Source: an uncultured Alphaproteobacteria bacterium (GTDB lineage Bacteria > Pseudomonadota > Alphaproteobacteria > RS24). From it: DNA of 64,000 nucleotides. The stretch lies in the NCBI GenBank assembly GCA_938091085.1, contig CALKOC010000008.1, forward strand, positions 1-64,000, given 5' to 3'. The notes beneath the pieces were generated by a model that was given only the letters and a program-made list of their open reading frames with translations, was not told the DNA's origin and did no database searches. Below, piece by piece: positions 38,159 through 46,750 of this stretch (its first letter is position 1; each line of letters opens with the position of its first letter). The translations under genes were made by a program, and so were the position numbers.

Positions 38159-38188
38159 TTAGCGATTGCGCGGAAAACCGGAACCGGT

Positions 38189-40195
38189 ATGGATAATTTG
38201 GGTTTGGTGATTAAGGAAGCCAGCCAAGCAGTTAAGGCACATAATTTCACGCATGCTCTTGACTTGCTGACCCAAAATCTAAATGACGACCCCGATCATA
38301 TTGATAGCCTCTATCTGGCAGCCGTATGTTCACGCTACATGCAGTCATATGACCGCGCGGAAGACTATCTTATTCATCTTCTGAAACTCGCCCCAGATAT
38401 GGGGCGGGTTTATCAGGAACTCGGTCACCTTAAGCGTGCGACTGGTGACATTGAAACTGCCATTGATCATTATCGACAAGCTTGCGAACGTAACCCAGGT
38501 TTGCTTGCCTCATGGCAGGTTCTATTCGAATTCTACAAACACCAAAACAACAGCAATGCTGCCGCGCATGTGAAGGAAAAAATAGACAGGCTCAATACCC
38601 TGCCGCCTACCCTTTTGCATGTCACCCAAATTTTGCATGAAGGGCGACTGGCTGAGGCTGAAGAACTTTGTCGGCAGTACCTTCAACAAAATCCCAAAAA
38701 TACCGCGGGTATGAGTCTGTTAGCAGATATTGCATCTCGGCTTGGCTATCTGGGGGACGCAGAATTTCTGCTTGAAAGCGCCGTCGCATTTAGTCCTGAA
38801 GACAATGAATTGCGGCTTAACTACATGTTGCTACTTCGTAAAAAACAGGATTTTGTAGCATCTATCGAACAGGCAAAAATTCTGTGTGAACGTTTCCCTG
38901 ATAACCTCTCATATCGCGCTCAAATGGCGATTGAGATGATGCAGAACGGGGATTATGAGGAAGCCATTAACATCTTTGATAGTGTCCTCGCCATTGCCCC
39001 AAAAGATCCGAACACATTGACCTCCAAAGCTCACGCGCTCAAGACCTTTGGTAATAATGAAGCCGCAATCCAAAATTATCAGGCGGCATATGAGTCAAAA
39101 CCCGATCATGGGGAGGCTTATTTTTCTCTGGCTAATTTAAAAACCTATACTTTTACTTCGCAAGAAATTGCCCTAATGGAAGCGCAAATAGACCGTCCGG
39201 AATTACCGCAAAAAGACCGCGCCTATTTTCATTTCGCAATGGCGCATGCCTATGAAAAAGAGAAACGCTATGAGGACAGTATTCATCACCTTAAGCAGGG
39301 GAATTTAATTAAGCGCCAACAAAGCAGTTATTCAAGCAAAAGAATGACGCAGGAGATGGATGCTCATATAAATATTTGCACGACAGCATTCTTTGAGACA
39401 CATAACACAGGCGGATGCGATGCGCCCGATCCGATATTTATCGTCGGTCTGCCTCGCGCTGGCTCAACATTAATTGAACAAATTTTGGCTTCTCACTCAC
39501 AAGTGGATGGCACCCTCGAACTACCCAACATACTCACTCTTGCACAAAGTCTGCGCGGACAAGATCGCCTCTCAGGTATCGGAAATTATCCTGAAGTGTT
39601 GAAAACCCTGTCACCGGAAAAGCGTCTGGAAATGGGGGAAGCCTATATCAATGATACCCGCCTGCATCGAAGCGGAGCGCCGCACTTTACCGATAAAATG
39701 CCGAATAACTTTCGTCATATCGGGCTGATACACCTTATTCTACCTAATGCAAAAATAATTGATGCACGCCGCGCACCCCTTGATTGTTGCTTTAGTGCGT
39801 TTAAACAGTTGTTTGCTCAAGGCCAAGAATTTAGCTACGGACTCGAAGAACTCGGTGCCTATTACCGAGATTATATTCGCCTCATGGAACATTGGGATAA
39901 TGTGTTACCGGGCAAAGTTTTGCGCGTACAACATGAAGATGTTATTAATGACCTAGAAGGTCAAGTTCATCGCATGCTTGAGCATCTAAACCTACCTTTT
40001 GAAGAGCAATGTATCTCTTTCCATGAGAATCGTCGGTCTGTTAGGACTGCGAGTTCAGAACAGGTCAGGAAACCTATTAATACCGACGGGGTTGGTAAAT
40101 GGAAATCTTATGCTAAAGATTTACAACCACTGGCACATGCTTTGGGTGATGATTTGATATCTCCAGACGATCTGTCCTTAATTTTATCCGAGTGA
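38189..40195 (+). CDS. TPR-repeat sulfotransferase
   Basis: N-terminal TPR repeats; IFIVGLPRAGSTLIEQILASHSQVDGTLE sulfotransferase motif. Confidence 0.9.
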   Translation: MDNLGLVIKEASQAVKAHNFTHALDLLTQNLNDDPDHIDSLYLAAVCSRYMQSYDRAEDYLIHLLKLAPDMGRVYQELGHLKRATGDIETAIDHYRQACERNPGLLASWQVLFEFYKHQNNSNAAAHVKEKIDRLNTLPPTLLHVTQILHEGRLAEAEELCRQYLQQNPKNTAGMSLLADIASRLGYLGDAEFLLESAVAFSPEDNELRLNYMLLLRKKQDFVASIEQAKILCERFPDNLSYRAQMAIEMMQNGDYEEAINIFDSVLAIAPKDPNTLTSKAHALKTFGNNEAAIQNYQAAYESKPDHGEAYFSLANLKTYTFTSQEIALMEAQIDRPELPQKDRAYFHFAMAHAYEKEKRYEDSIHHLKQGNLIKRQQSSYSSKRMTQEMDAHINICTTAFFETHNTGGCDAPDPIFIVGLPRAGSTLIEQILASHSQVDGTLELPNILTLAQSLRGQDRLSGIGNYPEVLKTLSPEKRLEMGEAYINDTRLHRSGAPHFTDKMPNNFRHIGLIHLILPNAKIIDARRAPLDCCFSAFKQLFAQGQEFSYGLEELGAYYRDYIRLMEHWDNVLPGKVLRVQHEDVINDLEGQVHRMLEHLNLPFEEQCISFHENRRSVRTASSEQVRKPINTDGVGKWKSYAKDLQPLAHALGDDLISPDDLSLILSE

Positions 40196-40200
40196 GAGTC

Positions 40201-41841
40201 ATGGAAAAAGATAATCAAGAATCACAAGGCCTAACTGAAGATAAATTATTTCCTGCAGATACAGATTATGAAATCGGTCAGGATAATATTGAGATATTTG
40301 GGTTGGATATCCATAACCCTGTATTTGCGCTGAGTGCTACCTTAGCTCTAATATTTTCTGGCTTCGTATTGATTTTTCCGGAGACCTCAACATCCACATT
40401 GCTCAGCACACGTGACACCATTCTCGACTTGTTCGACACCCTGTTCTCGCTATCCATTATCGGACTCACGACTTTTATACTCTTTTTAATTATTTCACCT
40501 TTTGGGCGCATCCGTCTCGGCGGAGAGGATGCTAAACCCGAATTTGGGTTTATCTCTTGGGTCTGCATGCTCTTTTCTGCTGGCGTAGGTATTGGCATGA
40601 CCTTTTATGGAGCTGCCGAGCCTCTTGCTTATTACACAGGAATTTATGGCTCTCCTCTTGGCGTCACGCCAGAAACACCGGAAGCTTATCGGCTTGCTTT
40701 CAGCGCAACCCTCTTTCATTGGGGGATTAGTGGGTGGTCTGTCTATGCGTTAATCGGTCTTTCCATTGGCTTTTTCACTTTCAACCGAAAACTCCCGCTT
40801 ACCATCCGGTCAATTTTCTATCCTCTTCTCGGCGAGAGAGTTTGGGGCTGGCCGGGTCATATCATTGATGTCGTCGCCGTATTATCGACTTTGTTTGGAC
40901 TTGCAACCTCTCTCGGCCTTGGCGCTCAACAGGTATCAGCAGGCCTTAATTATCTTTTCGACATACCAAAAACCCTACAAACACAAGCGCTGGTCATCAT
41001 GTCCATTACCAGTCTTGCAATTTACTCCGTTATACGCGGTCTAGATAAAGGCGTAAGGAAGTTAAGCAATATCAATATCGGTATGGCGGCATGTTTGTTG
41101 TTGTTTGTTATTCTGGCAGGTCCAACAACGCTCATCATTTCTTCATATGCAGATAATTTCGCAAATTATTTCGTTGATATGTTCAAGCTGAGTTCGCTCG
41201 ATCGCACCGAAGACAAACAATGGTATCACGACTGGACTATTTTTTATTGGGCTTGGTGGATATCTTGGTCACCATTTGTAGGCATATTCATCGCCCGCAT
41301 TTCCAAAGGCAGAACTGTAAGGGAATTCCTTCTTGTCGTCATGTCTACACCACTTCTTATCGCTATGGTCTGGTTCAGCTCTTTCGGTACAACGGCAATA
41401 TCTCAATATGACGCAAATATTGGTAGCCTCCCTACCAATACGGGAGACATATCACTAGTGCTTTTCTTGATGCTAGAGAACCTTATCTTCCCGGTTATTT
41501 CCAGCCTATTTGCGCTAGCTCTTCTGGTTTTCTTTTTTGTTACTTCATCCGATTCAGGCTCGTTGGTAATAGACAGCATTACTTCAGGTGGCAAACTCCA
41601 TGCGCCTAAACCTCAGAGGATTTTTTGGGCATCCGTGGAGGGATTACTGGCAATTGTTCTCCTTGTCGGTGGCGGTTCGTCAGCCCTCGGCGCCATTCAG
41701 GCAGGCGCAATTTCAATGGCATTACCATTTGTGATTATTCTTCTGGCAGCATCTATCAGCTTGACCAGCGGCCTCTATTCGGAGTTATCTTATATAAATC
41801 CAAAAGGCCTTAAAGAAGAGAGTGATGCTCATGCGAAATAA
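40201..41841 (+). CDS. BCCT family transporter (betaine/carnitine/choline-type)
   Basis: FSAGVGIGMTFYGAAEPLAYY; TIFYWAWWISWSPFVGIFIARISKGRTVREF. Confidence 0.93.
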   Translation: MEKDNQESQGLTEDKLFPADTDYEIGQDNIEIFGLDIHNPVFALSATLALIFSGFVLIFPETSTSTLLSTRDTILDLFDTLFSLSIIGLTTFILFLIISPFGRIRLGGEDAKPEFGFISWVCMLFSAGVGIGMTFYGAAEPLAYYTGIYGSPLGVTPETPEAYRLAFSATLFHWGISGWSVYALIGLSIGFFTFNRKLPLTIRSIFYPLLGERVWGWPGHIIDVVAVLSTLFGLATSLGLGAQQVSAGLNYLFDIPKTLQTQALVIMSITSLAIYSVIRGLDKGVRKLSNINIGMAACLLLFVILAGPTTLIISSYADNFANYFVDMFKLSSLDRTEDKQWYHDWTIFYWAWWISWSPFVGIFIARISKGRTVREFLLVVMSTPLLIAMVWFSSFGTTAISQYDANIGSLPTNTGDISLVLFLMLENLIFPVISSLFALALLVFFFVTSSDSGSLVIDSITSGGKLHAPKPQRIFWASVEGLLAIVLLVGGGSSALGAIQAGAISMALPFVIILLAASISLTSGLYSELSYINPKGLKEESDAHAK

Positions 41842-42319
41842 TAATCTTGAGGACGCATTAGTCGCCATTCGACGCATTATGCGTGTTACAGAAATAAATT
41901 CATTGTCGCTGGCAAAAAAAACCAAGCTGACACCAACTCAAATGATTGTTCTCCAAGTGATTGCTTCCACCGATGAGGCAACACCGAGTTTTATTTCAAA
42001 TAAAACCACCCTTGGTTATGCGACCATCACGACCGTGTTAAATAAGCTTGTCACGAGAGGTCTTATCACCCGCAAAAAAGGGGATCTCGACAGACGTATG
42101 CAATTTGTAAAAATTACTGATAAGGGTAAAGAAACAATTGAACTTGCTCCTGACATGCTGCAAAGCCAGTTTGAGAAAAACTTTCAGAATTTGCATGACT
42201 GGGAGCAAAGTATGATTGTTGCGTGTCTACAGCGTGTTTCTTTCTTCCTAGAAGCCGAAACAATCGATGCGGCACCAATTTTAGATTATGGTGAATTGAA
42301 CCAACCACCGCAAACCTAA
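41825..42319 (+). CDS. MarR family transcriptional regulator
   Basis: LTPTQMIVLQVIAS...TTLGYATITTVLNKLVTRGLITRKKGDLDRRMQFVKITDKG. Confidence 0.88.
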   Translation: MLMRNNNLEDALVAIRRIMRVTEINSLSLAKKTKLTPTQMIVLQVIASTDEATPSFISNKTTLGYATITTVLNKLVTRGLITRKKGDLDRRMQFVKITDKGKETIELAPDMLQSQFEKNFQNLHDWEQSMIVACLQRVSFFLEAETIDAAPILDYGELNQPPQT

Positions 42320-42675
42320 GTATATTACTGTTATAGTTCATTTTTTTGGGCGTATGACTAAACTGTTTTGAAATATATTTTCCTGCCGGGCTTTATGTGA
42401 GATGAACGGCTTTTTCAACATCAAATGATAATACTTAAATCATTAGGATAGAACTGCAGTTTCTTTGCTCCGGACACACATGCCTCTATTCCTGAAATGG
42501 CCAGAGATATTCCATAGTTATGCTCGCCCTGTTTTTATTATTGGCTACAACAAGATGATGTTTTCACTGAAAATTGGATTTTTAGGGATTTAGTCGAGCT
42601 ATTTGACCCGATGAATTACAATCTCTTCGAGCATGCCCGTTCCCTGCAGTCCTAAAGTCCAGATAATGCATTTGC

Positions 42676-44124
42676 TTAGTATTCACGGTAGCGCATTCGG
42701 ATATGTTTTTGACGTTCAGCCACTTCCAAACGGCGTTGAGATTGAGTTACCATAGTTGGGTTTTTATAAGCTAACTCTCCCCTTATATTATCGAAATTAA
42801 CTTTGCGTACATTTACCTGCGGGAATTTATCCGCTGAAGGCTCGTCCGCATACCAGAATCGGAAAACCATCTGACCGTTTAAAAGACCTGTAGTATCTAC
42901 CCAATTTGAAACTCCGGGGTCTTTATGAGCAACTACCAGATAAGTGCTGTTATTTTCAGCAGCTTCCATTTGGGAGTGGTTCCGGCTCGATACATAATTT
43001 GCTTGATCCGTTGACTGCATCCAAGCGTCACCAAGGTGAAACCCGATATAATCAGGTTTTGTTGGATTCTCAATTTCTAGAATTAAGGCTTCATCTTTTT
43101 CGAGTGCAAACATGCCACTTGCATAAAGAAGCTTAGCACCAGCCATGCCACCAGCCACGAAAGGCGGTTCAGGAGGGTTTACATCATTTACCGGAAGGCG
43201 AGCTTCACCATCAAAATCACGGTCTCCCCATGCTTCCAAGCCTATCTGCATAAGCCAGTTCCAAAACTCAATCTGATTGGCAGTCTTCTCACCCAGAGAA
43301 CGCATCTGCTCTGCTCTCTCCGCCGTCGTGACATGTGAGGGGGGTATACCTTCAAAACCTATACGAACAATATCCAAATCTAGCGGGTGTTCTTGTGACC
43401 AATTAAAGAAAGTCTCGCGTATCACTAAAAACTTCGCCACACGTTCTTTAGACTCTGCTTCATCATTATCATTTTTACAGGGCAACATTGCCTTAGTTGC
43501 CAGCCAGTTACCCTCATAATTATCAGGTTTCTCGGGTGATAAGAGTATCTCAAAGCTACCGTCAGGCTCTATCTGCAAGCTATAGTTATCAATAAACCCA
43601 AGCGTCTGATTGCGGCATGTTTTAAACTCTTTCAACGACCCCGTATCACCAACTATGTTAGTGCCTGTTTGGAAAAGAACCAGTCCAGGTGCCTGAGGAA
43701 TATCACGAAGTGTTTTCGCATTATTACCGCGATAGTAAGGAACTCTGCCGGTAACTCTGTAAGCAAAATTTCCATCTATCGGTGCTTGCAAATAAGCATT
43801 GTCGGCATTGTCACCAGTCCATTTACTCAAAAATGTAATAGCCCTTTCAAAGCGAGGCGTTTCTGGGTTGTTATTAAAATCACTACCAGTAATGCGCACT
43901 AAATGCCCAAGCAGATATTTATAACCTTCTTGAAGTCGACGTTCTTCAAGAGGCGGTGCCATGGCGATAGGACTGGTTAGATTTCTTTCAGCCTTTTTCA
44001 AATTCGCAAGTAGCGTGTCAAAACCATCCTCAAGTTCAGTCTGATAGGCAGGTTTTGTCCATTCCCGCGCGAGAAAAAAAACAAAAATTACGGCTACTAA
44101 CCCGATAAAAATATATTTCTTCAT
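42676..44124 (-). CDS. DUF1214-like protein, paralog of 13825-14889
   Basis: GSFEILLSPEKPDNYEGNWLATKAMLPC...LVIRETFFNWSQEHP; PGVSNWVDTTGLLNGQMVFRFW. Confidence 0.55.
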   Translation of the reverse strand: MKKYIFIGLVAVIFVFFLAREWTKPAYQTELEDGFDTLLANLKKAERNLTSPIAMAPPLEERRLQEGYKYLLGHLVRITGSDFNNNPETPRFERAITFLSKWTGDNADNAYLQAPIDGNFAYRVTGRVPYYRGNNAKTLRDIPQAPGLVLFQTGTNIVGDTGSLKEFKTCRNQTLGFIDNYSLQIEPDGSFEILLSPEKPDNYEGNWLATKAMLPCKNDNDEAESKERVAKFLVIRETFFNWSQEHPLDLDIVRIGFEGIPPSHVTTAERAEQMRSLGEKTANQIEFWNWLMQIGLEAWGDRDFDGEARLPVNDVNPPEPPFVAGGMAGAKLLYASGMFALEKDEALILEIENPTKPDYIGFHLGDAWMQSTDQANYVSSRNHSQMEAAENNSTYLVVAHKDPGVSNWVDTTGLLNGQMVFRFWYADEPSADKFPQVNVRKVNFDNIRGELAYKNPTMVTQSQRRLEVAERQKHIRMRYREY

Positions 44125-44435
44125 GATGAACTTCTCTCTATTGCGGCAGCAATTAACCCTGCTGAGCTTAGTGCTTAAACTTATTATTAATTAACTGATT
44201 ATTAAAAATGTAAGCAGTTACAATTAGACAGCATTATTAATAATAAAATAATAACGTTATCCTCGTTTACCAGAATTATCTAACGCCTTTATTTCAATAA
44301 TTCATCTGCAGCATAAAATTTGAAGCTGATTAAATACTTTAATGAAAAAAGTAGTTGAGCATACCTCTCTTTTCAGTGCGTTAATGTTTTAACTGCACTC
44401 TAAAATAAAGAGTTAATATGGGGACCATTTAGAAA

Positions 44436-44522
44436 TGGTGCGGTCGAGAAGACTCGAACTTCCACGGGTGTTACCCCACAGCGACCTCAACGCTGCGCGT
44501 CTACCAATTCCGCCACGACCGC
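44436..44522 (-). tRNA. tRNA-Leu (anticodon GAG), CCA encoded
   Basis: Reverse strand GCGGTCGTGGCGGAATTGGTAGACGCGCAGCGTTGAGGTCGCTG...GTTCGAGTCTTCTCGACCGCACCA; class II tRNA with matching 7-bp acceptor stem. Confidence 0.96.
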
Positions 44523-44586
44523 ACTGGTAAGAGAACCTTCGCTTTAGCAAATCCGGCTGGTTGCCTCAAGCTAAAACTTGAAAAGT

Positions 44587-45360
44587 TTATATACCCTCGC
44601 CATAGACAAATTCAGTGCCATGCATGCCGCATTCTTCTTTGTCTTGTTCAGACCAACGCCCAGAACGATAATCATCCCCTGCTTTGACTTTATCCGTGCA
44701 GGGCATACATCCAATTGATAAATAGCCATCTTTGACAAGAGGGTGCTTAGGAAGATTATGAGTTTCCAAATAAGCTTGCAGGTCTTCTAGTGTGAAATCT
44801 GCAAGTGGATTTATTCTCAACCGCGCAGCAGCTTCGTCATCAATTTCGATACGTTGCATACTGCCACGCTGGGAAGTCTGAAACCGCTTGCGACCCGTCA
44901 ATACGGCTTTAAACCCTTTTAAGGCGCGTTCTTGAGGTAAATTCTTACGAATATGGCAGCACATATCATTATTTTTCTGCCACAAATCTTCGTTACTATC
45001 TTTTTCTGCCAGATCCGTCGGGTGAGGACCGATAGATCGCACATCGGTTAAGCCAAGAAGGGTTTGGAGGCGATCTCTGTAACGTAGAGTTTCCCCAAAA
45101 AGCTTACCGGTATTTAAAAAGATGACGGGTGTGGTCGGATCAATTTGAGCCACCATATGCAACAGCACAGCTGACTCTGCGCCAAAAGAAGAGACAACAC
45201 AAATCTCATCTTTAAACTCGTGCTGTAACATTGTGGTAAGAAAATCAATAGCTGACAGCTCCGATGTACGCGACAGTACATCCATAGCCTGGTGCTTAAG
45301 ATTTTCCGCTAAGACTTCTCTGTCTGTAACAGCGTTTCCGTCTTTAATGGACAGGGACAT
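44587..45360 (-). CDS. cysH: assimilatory adenylylsulfate (APS)-type reductase, CysH family
   Basis: VSSFGAESAVLLHMVAQID; NNDMCCHIRKNLP and GCMPCTDKV...ECGMH Fe-S ligand pairs. Confidence 0.92.
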   Translation of the reverse strand: MSLSIKDGNAVTDREVLAENLKHQAMDVLSRTSELSAIDFLTTMLQHEFKDEICVVSSFGAESAVLLHMVAQIDPTTPVIFLNTGKLFGETLRYRDRLQTLLGLTDVRSIGPHPTDLAEKDSNEDLWQKNNDMCCHIRKNLPQERALKGFKAVLTGRKRFQTSQRGSMQRIEIDDEAAARLRINPLADFTLEDLQAYLETHNLPKHPLVKDGYLSIGCMPCTDKVKAGDDYRSGRWSEQDKEECGMHGTEFVYGEGI

Positions 45361-45917
45361 TCCAACCAGCCTTCTTCATCAATCAACTCATTCGTGTTTT
45401 TGGTGACTTCGCTAAAGCTCAGCCCTTCATCGCGCCATTTGTGTCGTGCGGCGCCAATAATTTCCAGCCTGTCCGCCCATACAGGCGCAAAACGTGCTGA
45501 CAAAAACTCCCTTAAGCGCCGTGCAAGCGCGGGCGACATCCCTCCAGTGGAGGCTGTCATTAGCAATTTCCCCCGCCGGATAATTGACGGCACATGAAAA
45601 TCACAAAGCGGCTTCACATCCTCAACATTAACCAAAACACCCTGCTCTCGGGCTTGTTCGGCCAATCTTTGCGCCTCGTCATCCTCAAGATTAGCAATGA
45701 AGATAATCGCATATTTGCTTATATCTTCCGCTGTCGGCAGATGAAGCTTCATCTCATCCCCAGCGGCTTCACGCATCTCCTCACCCGGTGCTGGTGCGAA
45801 AATGTCAATCTTGCTGACATCGGCATCACGGAGCATATCCAACCGCTTCACCGCCTGAAGTCCGTTTCCAATAACAGCAACTTTCAAGGACGATACATCT
45901 AAGATAATCGGAAGCAT
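45309..45917 (-). CDS. siroheme synthase N-terminal domain (precorrin-2 dehydrogenase/sirohydrochlorin ferrochelatase)
   Basis: LKVAVIGNGLQAVKRLDMLRDADV...LLMTASTGGMSPALARRLREFL. Confidence 0.85.
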   Translation of the reverse strand: MLPIILDVSSLKVAVIGNGLQAVKRLDMLRDADVSKIDIFAPAPGEEMREAAGDEMKLHLPTAEDISKYAIIFIANLEDDEAQRLAEQAREQGVLVNVEDVKPLCDFHVPSIIRRGKLLMTASTGGMSPALARRLREFLSARFAPVWADRLEIIGAARHKWRDEGLSFSEVTKNTNELIDEEGWLECPCPLKTETLLQTEKS

Positions 45918-45982
45918 GACTAACCTTTCTCATTATTTATAACGGTTTCATTCATTTTTGTCATTATTAAATGTAGAATTAA

Positions 45983-46011
45983 ATATTATACATTTCTAAT
46001 ATGTATAATAT
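45983..46011. promoter_or_regulatory. Inverted repeat ATATTATACAT-N7-ATGTATAATAT between cys genes and lipB
   Basis: Perfect 11-bp arms in the divergent intergenic region. Confidence 0.6.
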
Positions 46012-46035
46012 AAATCATACAGTTCTTTAGTTCTC

Positions 46036-46749
46036 GTGATAATATTCAATATGACTGAAATTGGCGAGCAAATCACTCATCCTGTTTTGAAAGAATACTC
46101 CAATGAAATTATTGGGTTGCCTAGCTGTCGATTATCAACGACGCCTGTGACCTACCCAGAGGCCGTATCGGAGATGGAGGCACATATAGCAGCCATGCGC
46201 ACCGGAGAGCATGATGAGCTTTTATGGTTTCTCGAGCACCCCCCTCTTTACACAGCCGGTACAGGCGCACAAGAAAGCGACTTACTCAGTCCTGAAAAAT
46301 TTCCGGTCTTTAAATCAGGGCGCGGCGGGCAATTTACATATCACGGGCCGGGACAACGTGTTGTCTATGTTATGCTCGACCTCAACCAAAGAGGACGCGA
46401 TGTCCGACGTTTTGTTCAGCAATTACAAAATTGGATTATCAATGCCCTCAATGAATGTGGCCTTCAGACCAGAACTGACAGCGCCAATATCGGCGTCTGG
46501 GTTGACAGACCGGATCTTGGAGAAAATCGTGCAGATAAAATCGCAGCCATTGGTGTCAGATTAAGAAAATGGATTAGCTTTCACGGCATTTCAATAAATG
46601 TAAGCCCGGATTTATCACATTTTAACGGCATTATACCTTGTGGGATAGCTGATCAGAATGTCACAAGCCTACAAGCATTAGGCATGGACATATCAATGAC
46701 AGAATTAGACGCGGCATTGATTAAGACGTTTCAGACCAGCTTTGAATAA
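46036..46749 (+). CDS. lipB: lipoyl(octanoyl) transferase LipB
   Basis: LEHPPLYTAGTGAQ, RGGQFTYHGPGQRVVYVMLDL, KIAAIGVRLRKWISFHGISINV. Confidence 0.96.
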   Translation: MIIFNMTEIGEQITHPVLKEYSNEIIGLPSCRLSTTPVTYPEAVSEMEAHIAAMRTGEHDELLWFLEHPPLYTAGTGAQESDLLSPEKFPVFKSGRGGQFTYHGPGQRVVYVMLDLNQRGRDVRRFVQQLQNWIINALNECGLQTRTDSANIGVWVDRPDLGENRADKIAAIGVRLRKWISFHGISINVSPDLSHFNGIIPCGIADQNVTSLQALGMDISMTELDAALIKTFQTSFE

Positions 46750-46750
46750 G

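Noticed and set aside
27184-38530. Additional TTCGAA occurrences (around 27185, 29711, 30732, 34097, 38527)
   Set aside because: They lie inside coding sequences and were not judged to have the paired half-site with A-tract in an intergenic position; treated as chance background
42601-42672. Minus-strand reading frame ...IIWTLGLQGTGMLEEIVIHRVK-stop in the gap between marR and the DUF1214-like gene
   Set aside because: Protein-like in appearance but only about 24 codons with no upstream continuation; could be a gene remnant but cannot be supported without a search
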